From Burkholderiales bacterium (lineage in GTDB: Bacteria > Pseudomonadota > Gammaproteobacteria > Burkholderiales > Burkholderiaceae_C): DNA of 64,000 bases. Positions within the stretch are counted from its first letter, which is position 1. The number at the start of each line of letters is the position of its first letter. This document shows, piece after piece, positions 33,324-42,430 of the stretch. The DNA is taken from the NCBI GenBank assembly GCA_017307855.1, contig JAFKGD010000003.1, positions 186,001-250,000 on the forward strand, in the 5' to 3' direction. A program made the translations under genes and the position numbers. The notes beneath the pieces were generated by a model. The model worked only from the letters and a program-made list of their open reading frames with translations, ran no database searches and was not told the origin of the DNA.

Positions 33324-35545
33324 CAAGCCTGCTCGACGAAGTCGAAGGTTCCGTCCAGGGCCACCGTGATGGCCATGGCTTCGTCCAGCGCGACGACGGT
33401 GAGGCCGATATCTATCTGCCGCCCAACGAGATGCGCGCAGTGCTGCACAAGGATCGCGTCAAGGTTCGCGTCGTGCGGCAGGATCGCAGGGGCCGTCCCG
33501 AAGGCCGCGTCGTCGAAATCGTCGAACGGCCAGAACAGCCGATCATCGGCCGCCTGCTGCAGGAAAGCGGTGTCTGGCTCGTTGCCCCCGAAGACAAGCG
33601 TTACGGCCAGGACGTGCTGATTCCAAAGGGCGCGACTGGGCCCGCCAAGCCAGGCGAGGTGGTGGTTGTCGAGCTGACCGAGCCGCCCAGCCTCTACGGG
33701 CAGCCCGTCGGACGGGTGAAGGAAGTGCTGGGTCAGGTCGACGACCCGGGCATGGAGATCGAGATCGCCGTGCGCAAGTACGGCGTGCCGCATGAATTCT
33801 CGGCTGCCTGCATCGCGCAGGCACGCGCGCTGCCCGACAAGGTGAGGGCTGCCGACCGCAAGCAGCGTGTCGATCTGACGGATGTGCCGCTGGTCACCAT
33901 CGACGGCGAGGATGCGCGCGACTTCGACGATGCCGTCTATTGCGAGCCCGCGCGCGTGGGCCGCGGCAAGGGCTGGCGCTTGCTGGTCGCGATCGCCGAC
34001 GTGAGCCACTACGTCGAGACGGGCTCCGCACTCGACATCGACGCCTACGACCGCGCCACCAGCGTCTACTTCCCGCGCCGTGTGATCCCGATGCTGCCGG
34101 AGAAGCTCTCCAACGGACTGTGCTCGCTCAATCCCGAAGTGGAGCGCCTGTGCATGGTGTGCGACATGCTCGTTACCGCCAAGGGCGAGGTGCATGCCTA
34201 CCAGTTCTACCCGGCGGTGATGTGGAGCCATGCACGCTTCACCTACACCGAAGTGGCGGCCATCCTGGCGAACACGCGCGGTCCCGAAGCGGTGCGACGC
34301 AAGGACCTGGTGCCGCACCTGATCAACCTCCACGACGTGTACCGTGCATTGCTGGCTGCGCGCGGGCAGCGCGGAGCGATCGACTTCGATACCGTGGAGA
34401 CGCAGATCGTCTGCGACGAGAACGGCCGCATCGAGAAAATCGTGCCGCGCGTGCGAAACGATGCGCACCGGCTGATCGAGGAAGCGATGTTGGCGGCGAA
34501 CGTGTGTTCGGCGGACTTCATCGCGCAGAGCAAGCACCCCGGCCTCTACCGCGTGCACGAAGGCCCCACGCCGGAGAAGAAGGAGATCCTGCGCAACTAC
34601 CTGCGTGCGGTCGGCGTGAACCTCACGGTTAGCGACGAGCCGTCGCCCGGCGAATTCCAGGCCATCGCCCAGGCGACCAAGGAACGGCCCGACGCCCAGC
34701 AGATCCACTCGATGCTGCTGCGCTCCATGCAGCAGGCCATCTACACGCCGATCAACAGTGGCCACTTCGGCCTGGCGTATGAGGCATACACGCACTTCAC
34801 CAGTCCGATCCGCCGTTATCCCGACTTGCTGGTGCACCGCGTGATCAAGGCGATCCTCGCGCACCGCAAATACGAGCTGCCTGCACTGCCCACGCCCGGC
34901 GAAGCGCACGCCAAGCTGGCGCGGCGCCTGGCTTCGCGCGTGCCTGCTCCCACGCAGAAGCCCAAGAAGGCCAGCGCCGAGCAACAGGCGTGGCAGGCTG
35001 CAGGCCTGCACTGCAGCGCCAACGAGCGGCGCGCCGACGAGGCCAGCCGCGACGTCGAAGCCTGGCTGAAGTGCAAGTACATGCGCGAGCATCTGGGAGA
35101 GGAGTACGGCGGCGTGGTCACGGCCGCGACGAGCTTCGGCATCTTCGTCACGCTCGACGCGATGTACGTCGAAGGCCTGGTGCACATCACCGAACTCGGC
35201 GGCGAGTACTTCAAGTTCGACGAGGCGCGGCAGGAGTTGCGTGGCGAGCGCACGGGCATCCGCTATGCCGTGGGCTCGCGCGTGCGCGTGCAGGTGAGCC
35301 GCGTCGATCTCGACGGACGCAAGATCGACTTCCGCCTCGTGCGCGATGGAGACGAACTGCTCGTGCGTGCCATGAAGGATAAGGGTGCCGCGCCCGGAGC
35401 CACCAAGACCGGCACGCGTCGGGCTGTGAAGGCACCCCGTGCCGAGCCGGACGTGCGTGCGCCGCGCTCGCCGATCGAGGCCATCAAGGCGTCGGTAAAG
35501 AAGGCCGCGTCCAAGAAGAAGAGCAGCAAGCGGCCCCGCCGCTGA
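33302..35545 (+). CDS. rnr: Ribonuclease R (non-canonical start)
   Basis: A 3'-5' exoribonuclease of the RNB family, about 747 residues. Cold-shock domains (GSVQGHRDGHGFVQRDDG), the RNB active site with clustered aspartates (DGEDARDFDDAV), TSPIRRYPDLLVHR, a C-terminal S1 domain (GGVVTAATSFGIFVTLD) and a Lys/Arg-rich tail are all present. The N-terminal helix-turn-helix of E. coli RNase R is missing, as is common in this order. No ATG, GTG or TTG occurs in frame between the tRNA and the first domain; ATC at 33302 after AGGAAAGAAAGAG is the best candidate, with ATC at 33299 and CTG at 33329 as alternatives. Confidence 0.88.
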   Translation: MKTNKIATSLLDEVEGSVQGHRDGHGFVQRDDGEADIYLPPNEMRAVLHKDRVKVRVVRQDRRGRPEGRVVEIVERPEQPIIGRLLQESGVWLVAPEDKRYGQDVLIPKGATGPAKPGEVVVVELTEPPSLYGQPVGRVKEVLGQVDDPGMEIEIAVRKYGVPHEFSAACIAQARALPDKVRAADRKQRVDLTDVPLVTIDGEDARDFDDAVYCEPARVGRGKGWRLLVAIADVSHYVETGSALDIDAYDRATSVYFPRRVIPMLPEKLSNGLCSLNPEVERLCMVCDMLVTAKGEVHAYQFYPAVMWSHARFTYTEVAAILANTRGPEAVRRKDLVPHLINLHDVYRALLAARGQRGAIDFDTVETQIVCDENGRIEKIVPRVRNDAHRLIEEAMLAANVCSADFIAQSKHPGLYRVHEGPTPEKKEILRNYLRAVGVNLTVSDEPSPGEFQAIAQATKERPDAQQIHSMLLRSMQQAIYTPINSGHFGLAYEAYTHFTSPIRRYPDLLVHRVIKAILAHRKYELPALPTPGEAHAKLARRLASRVPAPTQKPKKASAEQQAWQAAGLHCSANERRADEASRDVEAWLKCKYMREHLGEEYGGVVTAATSFGIFVTLDAMYVEGLVHITELGGEYFKFDEARQELRGERTGIRYAVGSRVRVQVSRVDLDGRKIDFRLVRDGDELLVRAMKDKGAAPGATKTGTRRAVKAPRAEPDVRAPRSPIEAIKASVKKAASKKKSSKRPRR

Positions 35546-35552
35546 ACGCAGG

Positions 35553-35573
35553 AGCGCCGGGCGCGCCGGCGCT
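35553..35573 (+). terminator. GC-rich hairpin after rnr
   Basis: AGCGCCGG / CCGGCGCT with a 5-nt loop, 7 bp after the rnr stop, followed by a short GCTTTCA. A moderate intrinsic terminator candidate. Confidence 0.45.
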
Positions 35574-35618
35574 GCTTTCATCCCATCTCCATAACGACGA
35601 CGAGGAACGAGGAAAGAC

Positions 35619-36368
35619 ATGGCATCGAAAGGAAAGACAGCCGTCATCACGGGCGCGGGTACCGGAATCGGCCGCGCGGCCGCGCAGGCCCTGCTGGGCG
35701 ACGGCTGGAACGTGGTGCTGGCCGGGCGCCGGCCCGAGCCGCTGGCCGAGGTGGCCGCGACGGCCAAGGACGCCACGCTGGCCGTGCCCACCGACGCCAC
35801 CGATCCGGCGTCGGTGCGCGCCCTGTTCGACGCGGCGGTGGACCGCTTCGGCCGCGTCGACCTGCTGTTCAACAACGCCGGCATGAGTGCGCAGGCCGTT
35901 CCTATCGATGAGATGCCGATCGAGCTGTGGAAGTCGGTGGTCGACATCAATCTGAACGGCATGTTCTATTGCATGCAACAGGCCTTCCGTGTGATGAAGG
36001 CGCAGAACCCCAGGGGCGGCCGCATCATCAACAATGGCTCGATCTCGGCCCATGCGCCGCGTCCCATGTCCATTGCCTACACGGCGACAAAGCATGCGGT
36101 GACCGGGCTGACCAAGACGGCCGCGCTGGACGGCCGCGCACATGACATCGCCGTGGGGCAGATCGACATCGGCAACGCCGTCACCGAACTGGCGGCTCGA
36201 ATGGCCAAGGGAGTGCCTCAGGCCAACGGCGAGATCAAGCCCGAGCCGCTGATGGACGTCGGCATCGTCGGGCAGTCGGTGCTCTACATGGCCAACCTGC
36301 CGCTTGAAGCCAACGTGCTGTTCCACACAGTGATGGCCACCAAGATGCCGTTCGTGGGTCGCGGCTGA
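35619..36368 (+). CDS. SDR family oxidoreductase
   Basis: A 249-residue classical short-chain dehydrogenase. The cofactor loop is [15 protein letters not shown] (about 10-24), with AGRRPE after beta-2 suggesting NADP preference. NNAG is near 88 and the S-Y-K set lies in [22 protein letters not shown]. The substrate is unknown. An AGGAACGAGGAAAG tract gives a good ribosome site. It stands alone, 73 bp after rnr and convergent with nnrD (7-bp gap). Confidence 0.9.
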   Translation: MASKGKTAVITGAGTGIGRAAAQALLGDGWNVVLAGRRPEPLAEVAATAKDATLAVPTDATDPASVRALFDAAVDRFGRVDLLFNNAGMSAQAVPIDEMPIELWKSVVDINLNGMFYCMQQAFRVMKAQNPRGGRIINNGSISAHAPRPMSIAYTATKHAVTGLTKTAALDGRAHDIAVGQIDIGNAVTELAARMAKGVPQANGEIKPEPLMDVGIVGQSVLYMANLPLEANVLFHTVMATKMPFVGRG

Positions 36369-36374
36369 CCGCGG

Positions 36375-37829
36375 TCAGCGCTGAAGGCGAGCGGCCAGTC
36401 GTGACGCGGTGAGTGCTTCGCCGGCGGGCCATTCGTCGGCCAGCCTTCCGTGTTCGTAGACGGCGGCGCAGGCGGCCTCGAAAACCGTCGCTGATGGTGC
36501 CGCGAGGCGTGCCGCGATGAGTCCGGCCAACACGTCGCCCGTGCCCGCCGTGGCCAGCCGTGCATTGCCCGTCGGGTTGATGCAGGCCAGGCCTGACGGT
36601 TGCGCGATGACCGTGCCCGAACCCTTGAGCACGACGACACAGCCATAGCGGCGGGCCAGCGTGCCTGCTGCAAGAAGCCGGTCCGCCTGGATTTCGCTCG
36701 TGCTGCAGCCGAGCAGCCGTGCGGCCTCGAGCGGGTGCGGCGTGAGCACGGTGGCTCGCGCGTCGCGCCCACGCCGGGCCAGGGCCTCCTGAAAAGACGG
36801 TTCGGCGGCGACCGCGTTGAGCGCATCGGCATCCAGCACGAGGCGCCGCGCGGCGGCCAGCACGGCGGGCAAGACCTGCGCGATGGCCGTGCCGCCTCCG
36901 CAACCGCAGGCGATGCTGCTTCGCTCGAGGTCGAGCTGGTCCGGCGCGCGCAGCATGCATTCGGGATCAGGTGGTATAGCGATATCGGCGGCATCGAGCA
37001 GCGCCAGGAATACCCTGCCGGCACCGGCATGTAGCGCAGCGCGCGCCGCCAGCACCGCGGCCCCCGACATGCCCGCTGCGCCACCGATGACGCCCACGTC
37101 GCCGTGGCTTCCTTTGTGGCTGGCGTGAACCTGCCTTGCCGCCCGGGGGGCTCCGGACAACCATGCGCAGGCGCTGCCGTCATCGGGAGGCAGGCCGAGC
37201 TCGTCCAGCCAGATGTCGCCGGCATGGTCGCGGCCCTCTGCCGTAAACAGGCCGGGCTTGAGCGTGAGCAGAGACAGCGTGTGCGTCGCCCGTACGGCGG
37301 GCGCTGCGGTGCCGCCGATGAGGCTGCCGCGGTCCGCGTCGAGTCCGCTGGGCGTGTCGATGGCGAGCACGGGCGCGCCTGCGCCGTTCATATGCCGGGC
37401 CCACGCTGCCAGCATGCCGTCCAGCGGACGCTGCCGGCCGATGCCCAGCAGTGCGTCGATGGCCAGATCGAAACGTGCGGGCGGCTCGTCGGCGAATTCG
37501 ATGGAGATGGATTGCGCGCGAGCCAGCGATGCCTGTGCGTCGGCTGGCCGTCTCGCGGCATCGCCGATACGGGTGACGACGACGCGCAGGCCGCGCTGCC
37601 GCAGGGCCACGGCGGCTTCGAGCCCATCGCCACCGTTGTTGCCTGGGCCGCAGGCGATCCACACCGTACGGGCATGCGGTGCCAGGGCCAGGGCCAGGCG
37701 TGCGACAGCCGTGCCCGCGCGCTGCATCAGCGTATGTGGTGGCAGGGCGGCCAGCGCAGCGGATTCGATCCTTCGCGTGGCTTCGATGTCGTGGAGCGGT
37801 TGGGGGAGTCCGGGCGAGATGCGGCGCAT
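36375..37829 (-). CDS. nnrD: Bifunctional NAD(P)H-hydrate epimerase / ADP-dependent dehydratase
   Basis: A 484-residue fusion of the YjeF_N epimerase (about 1-210, ACGPGNNGGDGLEAA) and the C-terminal carbohydrate-kinase-like dehydratase (about 235-484, HKGSHGDVGVIGGAAGMSGA, VLTPHPLEAARLLG, PTGNARLATAGTGDVLAG). It repairs hydrated NADH/NADPH. E. coli YjeF has the same fusion, where the whole protein is called NnrD or Nnr. CACAAT (minus strand, complement of 37836-37841) lies 6 nt from the ATG and no ribosome site is seen, so it may be leaderless. dadA starts upstream on the same strand with a 22-bp gap. Confidence 0.94.
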   Translation of the reverse strand: MRRISPGLPQPLHDIEATRRIESAALAALPPHTLMQRAGTAVARLALALAPHARTVWIACGPGNNGGDGLEAAVALRQRGLRVVVTRIGDAARRPADAQASLARAQSISIEFADEPPARFDLAIDALLGIGRQRPLDGMLAAWARHMNGAGAPVLAIDTPSGLDADRGSLIGGTAAPAVRATHTLSLLTLKPGLFTAEGRDHAGDIWLDELGLPPDDGSACAWLSGAPRAARQVHASHKGSHGDVGVIGGAAGMSGAAVLAARAALHAGAGRVFLALLDAADIAIPPDPECMLRAPDQLDLERSSIACGCGGGTAIAQVLPAVLAAARRLVLDADALNAVAAEPSFQEALARRGRDARATVLTPHPLEAARLLGCSTSEIQADRLLAAGTLARRYGCVVVLKGSGTVIAQPSGLACINPTGNARLATAGTGDVLAGLIAARLAAPSATVFEAACAAVYEHGRLADEWPAGEALTASRLAARLQR

Positions 37830-37851
37830 GGCCGCATTGTGCGGCGCGGCG

Positions 37852-39105
37852 TCAGCGCGAGGCGAAGCGCTGAGGCGAGAGACCGCCCAGGTCGATCTCG
37901 GGCTCGCGTCCGGCGACCAGGTCGGCCAGGCCGCGCGCACTGCCGATCGAGAGCGCCCATCCATTGCCGCCGTGTCCCAGATTGAGCCAGATGCCCGGCG
38001 CTGCCGCACCGAGGGCCGGAAGGTCGTCGGGCAGACAGGGGCGCGCGCCTTTCCATTCCTGCACACCCGCCGAGAACTGCGCCGCACCGGGGAACCAGTC
38101 CTGCAACACCTGATAGAGCTGGCGCAGCGTCGCGGCGCGATGCGTTTGGTTGGTGCCGCCGAACTCGGCGCCACCGGCCACACGCACGCGCTGTCCCATG
38201 CGCGTGATGACCACCTGATGGCGCTCATCCGTGACGGCACCGCGCGGCGCGTTGAGTGGCTCGCGTACCTGTGCGCTTACGGAATAGCCATACACCGGTG
38301 CCAGCGGCAGTTGCAGTCCGAGAGCCCGCAGCAGCAGGCCGCATGCTGCGCCCGCGCACAGCACGATGGCGTCGTAGCTGCGTGCCGTCGCCTCGCCCTC
38401 GATGCGCAGCGTGGCGGGTCGGCCGGCTTCGCACGACAGCACCCTGCGGCCGAATTCGAATTGCACGCCGCTGCGTTGGGCCTCGTTCTTGAGGATCAGC
38501 GCGAATTGGCGGCTGTTGCAGGCTTCGTCATCCGGCAGATGAATGGCACCTGCCAGCGGCGTATCGGGGCTGAGCGCGGGTTCGAGGCGTCGGGCCTCGT
38601 CGGCGCTGATGTCGCGGCCGGCGATGCCGGCGTCGCGCAGCCGTTGCAGGCCGGGCTGCAGTCGGCGCTGTTCTTTCTCCGTGCGCATGAGAACGACATG
38701 GCCGGGGCTGCGGTCGAACTCGATTTGCGTGTCGGCGATGAAGGCGAGCAGGCGCTGGTGGCTGTAGCTGGCCAGTCGCGCCAGCTGTGCGTGAGTGGCG
38801 GTCCAGCGTTCCGGCTGGCCCGCGCGCTGCCATCGCCACATCCAGCCAAGGGCCTGGGTTCCGGGGAATGAGCCCAAGCGGATGGGTGCGTTCGTCCCCC
38901 ACCAGCGTGACGAACCGCCGCGATGCAGGCCGGGCGTGCCCCAGGCGGCGATGTAGGCAGGCGGCACGAGCCCCGCTGGCGCGAAGCTGGCCTCTTCGGC
39001 TGCGGCGCCGCGCTGCTCGAGCACGGTGACTTCATGGCCTTCGGACGCGAGTTCCCAGGCCGTGGTGACACCGACGATGCCGGCGCCAACGATTGCGATT
39101 TTCAT
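37852..39105 (-). CDS. dadA: D-amino acid dehydrogenase-type FAD oxidoreductase
   Basis: A 417-residue DadA-like flavoprotein. The dinucleotide fold MKIAIVGAGIVGVTTAWELA and the EEASFAPAGLVPPAY motif characteristic of DadA are present, and the C-terminal NLGHGGNGWALSIGSARGLADLV block fits. It oxidatively deaminates D-amino acids at the inner membrane, passing electrons to quinone. E. coli DadA is 432 aa. It lies between an amidase and nnrD on the same strand. No alanine racemase is adjacent, so it may serve a different D-amino acid. Confidence 0.9.
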   Translation of the reverse strand: MKIAIVGAGIVGVTTAWELASEGHEVTVLEQRGAAAEEASFAPAGLVPPAYIAAWGTPGLHRGGSSRWWGTNAPIRLGSFPGTQALGWMWRWQRAGQPERWTATHAQLARLASYSHQRLLAFIADTQIEFDRSPGHVVLMRTEKEQRRLQPGLQRLRDAGIAGRDISADEARRLEPALSPDTPLAGAIHLPDDEACNSRQFALILKNEAQRSGVQFEFGRRVLSCEAGRPATLRIEGEATARSYDAIVLCAGAACGLLLRALGLQLPLAPVYGYSVSAQVREPLNAPRGAVTDERHQVVITRMGQRVRVAGGAEFGGTNQTHRAATLRQLYQVLQDWFPGAAQFSAGVQEWKGARPCLPDDLPALGAAAPGIWLNLGHGGNGWALSIGSARGLADLVAGREPEIDLGGLSPQRFASR

Positions 39106-39156
39106 GGAGTGTGGGGGACTGCGGCGCGTTGCAGGGGCGGCGCCGGGCGCGTGATC

Positions 39157-40497
39157 TTACGCACTTTGCAGCAGGCGCTCGGCCTGCAAGGCCATGGAGA
39201 GTATCTCGTCGTCGTGGAGTGCTGCATGCCAGAGCATGAGGCCGCAGGGTAGATCGCCCGGCGCGTGGCAGGGCAGGCTGATCGCGCAACCGTCGAGCAT
39301 GTTGACCACGCTGGGGTTGCGCAGCATGAGTCCGTTGATACGAAAGAATTCGTCATCGCGTTCGGCGCCTGGCGCAACGCTGGCCAGCGGCGGAGCCACG
39401 ATCGGCACGGTCGGCGAAAGCACGGCGTCGAAACCCGCGAGGCGCGCTTGCATGGCGGCGATCCACCGGGATCGGCCGGCTTGCAGATCGATGTAGTCCG
39501 CCGCCAGCATGGTTCCGCCTCGCTCGATGCGGCTGCGCACGCGCGGGTCGTAGGCCTCGGCTGCGCGGACCAGCCATCGGCGATGCCAGGCGTGGCTTTC
39601 TGCGGCGGCGATGGTGCCGGCGGCCTGCAGCGTTGCCAGTTCACCGATCTCGTCGAAGGCCATTTCCTCGATGTGCGCGCCCGCATCGCGCAGCCGGCCG
39701 AGCGCGCGCTCGAATGCGCGGGCGACATGCGCATCCATGCCCTCAAGCATCACGGTGCGCGCCACGGCGAAACGGCGCCCGGCCAGAGGGCGGGCTGATC
39801 TCGTCACTGGGCGCGCGGCAATGATTTCGTGGGCCAGCACCGCGTCGCGCACCGAGCGTGTGATCGCACAAACCGTATCGAGCGTCGTGGACAACGGGAG
39901 CGCGCCCGCGGTGGGAACCAGACGCGCCGTACTCTTGAAGCCCACCAGACCATGGAGCGCGGCGGGAATGCGTATCGACCCACCTGTGTCCGAGCCCAGC
40001 CCGATGAAGGCGGCACCACCGGCCACCGACACGCCGGCGCCCGACGACGAGCCGCCGGGAATGCGTGCTACCAGGGGATCCGCCAGTCCGGCCAGCGGCG
40101 CATGATGCGGATTGACGCCCACGCCGGAGAATGCGAACTCCGTCATGTGGGTGCGTCCGATGAGGGCGGCACCGGCCGCCCGCAGCCGCGCCACGGCGAC
40201 GGCATCGGCTCGCGCCGGGGGCTGTCCATCCAGCACGACGGATCCTGCCCGGGTAACCTCGCCTTCAACGTCGAACAGGTCTTTCACTGATACCGCCAGC
40301 CCGGCCAGCGGCAGGCCGGCGCCTTGGCGGGATTCGTCCCGGGCGCGCTCGAACGCGGTCTGCATGAAGGCTGGCGCGATGGCGGGGTGCCGGGCGGCGT
40401 GGATGGCGCGCTCGATTTCATCGGGGGCCGTGGTCCGGCCGTCCGCGATGCGGCTTCGAACGGCGTGCAGGTCTGGAAGGCCAGGGAAGAAGGGCAT
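39157..40497 (-). CDS. Amidase (amidase signature family)
   Basis: A 446-residue amidase-signature hydrolase. The catalytic Lys is in VSVKDLFDVEGE, the cis-Ser in GGSSSGAGVSVAGG and the nucleophilic Ser in SDTGGSIRIPA. It resembles GatA/AtzF-type enzymes but no gatB/gatC lies nearby, so a small-amide hydrolase is more likely than tRNA amidation. The start MPFFPGLPD at 40497 is chosen over 40551, which falls within the rpsB promoter. Divergent from rpsB. Confidence 0.88.
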   Translation of the reverse strand: MPFFPGLPDLHAVRSRIADGRTTAPDEIERAIHAARHPAIAPAFMQTAFERARDESRQGAGLPLAGLAVSVKDLFDVEGEVTRAGSVVLDGQPPARADAVAVARLRAAGAALIGRTHMTEFAFSGVGVNPHHAPLAGLADPLVARIPGGSSSGAGVSVAGGAAFIGLGSDTGGSIRIPAALHGLVGFKSTARLVPTAGALPLSTTLDTVCAITRSVRDAVLAHEIIAARPVTRSARPLAGRRFAVARTVMLEGMDAHVARAFERALGRLRDAGAHIEEMAFDEIGELATLQAAGTIAAAESHAWHRRWLVRAAEAYDPRVRSRIERGGTMLAADYIDLQAGRSRWIAAMQARLAGFDAVLSPTVPIVAPPLASVAPGAERDDEFFRINGLMLRNPSVVNMLDGCAISLPCHAPGDLPCGLMLWHAALHDDEILSMALQAERLLQSA

Positions 40498-40503
40498 GCT
40501 CTG

Positions 40504-40512
40504 TGCTACACT
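40504..40512 (+). promoter_or_regulatory. Extended -10 promoter of rpsB
   Basis: TGCTACACT (TGn plus TACACT) begins just 7 bp from the divergent amidase start. Transcription would begin near 40519, giving an rpsB leader of about 124 nt that may carry S2 autoregulation. No -35 consensus is evident. Confidence 0.45.
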
Positions 40513-40642
40513 CGTCGGGTTTTGCTGAGTTGTCAGCGAAACGAATCGCAAACCAGCCCTTTCAAGGTGTTGCGGAGCAGGCCACTGGCCGATGTCTTCG
40601 CAATCTCGGGCTGGATTTTAGACCCAACCTTTGGAGCAATTC

Positions 40643-41395
40643 ATGTCCGCTACCATGCGTCAGATGCTGGAAGCCGGTGTCCACTTCGGCCACCAAACGC
40701 GCTTCTGGAACCCCAAGATGGCCCCGTACATCTTCGGCCATCGCAACAAGATCCACATCATCAACCTGGAAAAGACGCTCCCGCTCTTCCAGGACGCCGC
40801 CAAGTTCGCCAAGCAGCTGGCTGCCAATCGCGGCACCATCCTGTTCGTCGGCACCAAGCGCCAGGCCCGCGAGATCGTGGCCGCGGAAGCGCAGCGCGCT
40901 GGCGTGCCTTTCGTCGACCAGCGCTGGCTCGGCGGCATGCTGACCAACTTCAAGACGGTCAAGACCTCGATCAAGCGCCTCAAGGAAATGAAGGCCCAGC
41001 AGGAAGCCGGCCTCGAATCCATGAGCAAGAAGGAGCAGCTCATGTTCGCCCGCGAGATGGAAAAGCTCGAGAAGGACATCGGCGGCATCCAGGACATGGC
41101 CACGCTGCCCGACGCTATCTTCGTGATCGACGTGGGCTACCACAAGATCGCCGTCGCCGAGGCCAAGAAGCTGGGCATCCCGCTGATCGGCGTGGTGGAC
41201 TCCAACCACTCGCCCGAGGGTATCGACTACGTCATCCCCGGCAACGACGACTCCTCCAAGGCCGTGACGCTGTATGCGCGCGGCATCGCTGACGCCATCC
41301 TCGAAGGCAAGGCCAACGCCGTGAACGACGTGGTCAAGGCCGTGGCCGAAGGCAGCGACGAGTTCGTGGAAGTGGAAGAGGGCTCCGCTGCCTGA
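40643..41395 (+). CDS. rpsB: 30S ribosomal protein S2
   Basis: A 250-residue S2. Hallmarks: [58 protein letters not shown] and the late [20 protein letters not shown]. The ATG at 40643 has TTGGAG 7 nt upstream. First gene of the rpsB-tsf operon found in most bacteria. Acidic tail EFVEVEEGS. Confidence 0.98.
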   Translation: MSATMRQMLEAGVHFGHQTRFWNPKMAPYIFGHRNKIHIINLEKTLPLFQDAAKFAKQLAANRGTILFVGTKRQAREIVAAEAQRAGVPFVDQRWLGGMLTNFKTVKTSIKRLKEMKAQQEAGLESMSKKEQLMFAREMEKLEKDIGGIQDMATLPDAIFVIDVGYHKIAVAEAKKLGIPLIGVVDSNHSPEGIDYVIPGNDDSSKAVTLYARGIADAILEGKANAVNDVVKAVAEGSDEFVEVEEGSAA

Positions 41396-41399
41396 TCGG

Positions 41400-41442
41400 G
41401 CGCGAGCCACTCGTCCCAAGGGGCTCGCGTAGCCCCTTTTTT
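41400..41442 (+). promoter_or_regulatory. Competing hairpins / attenuator between rpsB and tsf
   Basis: AAGGGGCT / AGCCCCTT (41418-41438, loop CGCGT) followed by T to 41442 form an intrinsic terminator. An alternative stem, CGCGAGCC (41401-41408) with GGCTCGCG (41422-41429), uses the same central bases, so the two structures exclude each other. This would give partial termination between S2 and EF-Ts. Confidence 0.6.
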
Positions 41443-41481
41443 GTAACTATTTTTGCTTTGAACTGAAGACGGAGAATCAAG

Positions 41482-42375
41482 ATGGCTGCTATTACCGCAA
41501 GCATGGTCGCCGAACTGCGCGCCAAGACGGATGCGCCCATGATGGAGTGCAAAAAGGCGCTGACCGAGGCCGAAGGCAACATGGAAAAGGCCGAAGAGCT
41601 GTTGCGCGTCAAGCTGGGCAACAAGGCCGGCAAGGCGGCGGCCCGCGTGACGGCCGAAGGCGTGGTGGCGAGCTTCATCGACGGCACGACCGGTGCGATC
41701 ATCGAAGTCAATTGCGAAACCGACTTCGTGACCAAGAACGACAGCTTCATCGGCCTGGCCAAGGCTGCCGCTGAGCTGGTCGCCAAGAACAACCCCGCCG
41801 ACCTCGAAGCTCTGGGCGCGCTGCCGTACAGCCAGGACGGTTTCGGCCCCACGCTCGAAGACGTGCGCAAGGGCCTGATCGGCAAGATCGGCGAGAACAT
41901 GTCGTTCCGCCGCTTCAAGCGTTTCAGCTCCGGCGCCAAATTGGCCTCGTACCTGCACGGCACGCGCATCGGTGTCGTGGTCGAGTTCGACGGTGACGAA
42001 GCCGCTGCGAAGGACGTCGCCATGCACGTGGCGGCCATGAAGCCCGTCGCCTTGGCCAGCAGCGACGTGCCGGCTGAGCTGATCGATAAAGAGCGTTCGG
42101 TCGCGACAGCCAAGGCTGCCGAATCGGGCAAGCCGGCCGACATCGCCGCGAAGATGATCGAAGGCTCGGTGCAGAAGTACCTCAAGGAGGTCTCGCTGTT
42201 CAACCAGCCGTTCGTCAAGAACGACAAGCAGACCGTCGAGCAGATGCTCAAGGCCGCAGGCACCACGGTGAAGGGCTTCACGCTCTACGTCGTGGGCGAA
42301 GGCATCGAGAAGAAGGTCGACGACTTCGCGGCCGAAGTGGCCGCGCAGGTCGCCGCCGCCAAGGGGGGCGCCTGA
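41482..42375 (+). CDS. tsf: Elongation factor Ts
   Basis: A 297-residue EF-Ts, the guanine-nucleotide exchange factor for EF-Tu. The N-terminal UBA-like region and the [18 protein letters not shown] signature are at about 14-31; a second family block, [12 protein letters not shown], follows at about 75-86. Length matches the betaproteobacterial family. It has a good GGAGAATCAAG ribosome site and lies downstream of an attenuator-like structure. Confidence 0.98.
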   Translation: MAAITASMVAELRAKTDAPMMECKKALTEAEGNMEKAEELLRVKLGNKAGKAAARVTAEGVVASFIDGTTGAIIEVNCETDFVTKNDSFIGLAKAAAELVAKNNPADLEALGALPYSQDGFGPTLEDVRKGLIGKIGENMSFRRFKRFSSGAKLASYLHGTRIGVVVEFDGDEAAAKDVAMHVAAMKPVALASSDVPAELIDKERSVATAKAAESGKPADIAAKMIEGSVQKYLKEVSLFNQPFVKNDKQTVEQMLKAAGTTVKGFTLYVVGEGIEKKVDDFAAEVAAQVAAAKGGA

Positions 42376-42430
42376 GGGCATCGACTTGCAGGAAGGCCGT
42401 ACACTCTCGACCCAATCAGGAGATCTGTCC

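Noticed and set aside
39157-40497. Glutamyl-tRNA(Gln) amidotransferase subunit A (gatA)
   Set aside because: The amidase signature is shared, but no gatB or gatC is adjacent and the neighbours are dadA and nnrD.
42386-42405. Promoter TTGCAG / TACACT ahead of pyrH
   Set aside because: The spacing between the two hexamers is only 8 bp, so the -35 assignment fails. An isolated -10 cannot be excluded.
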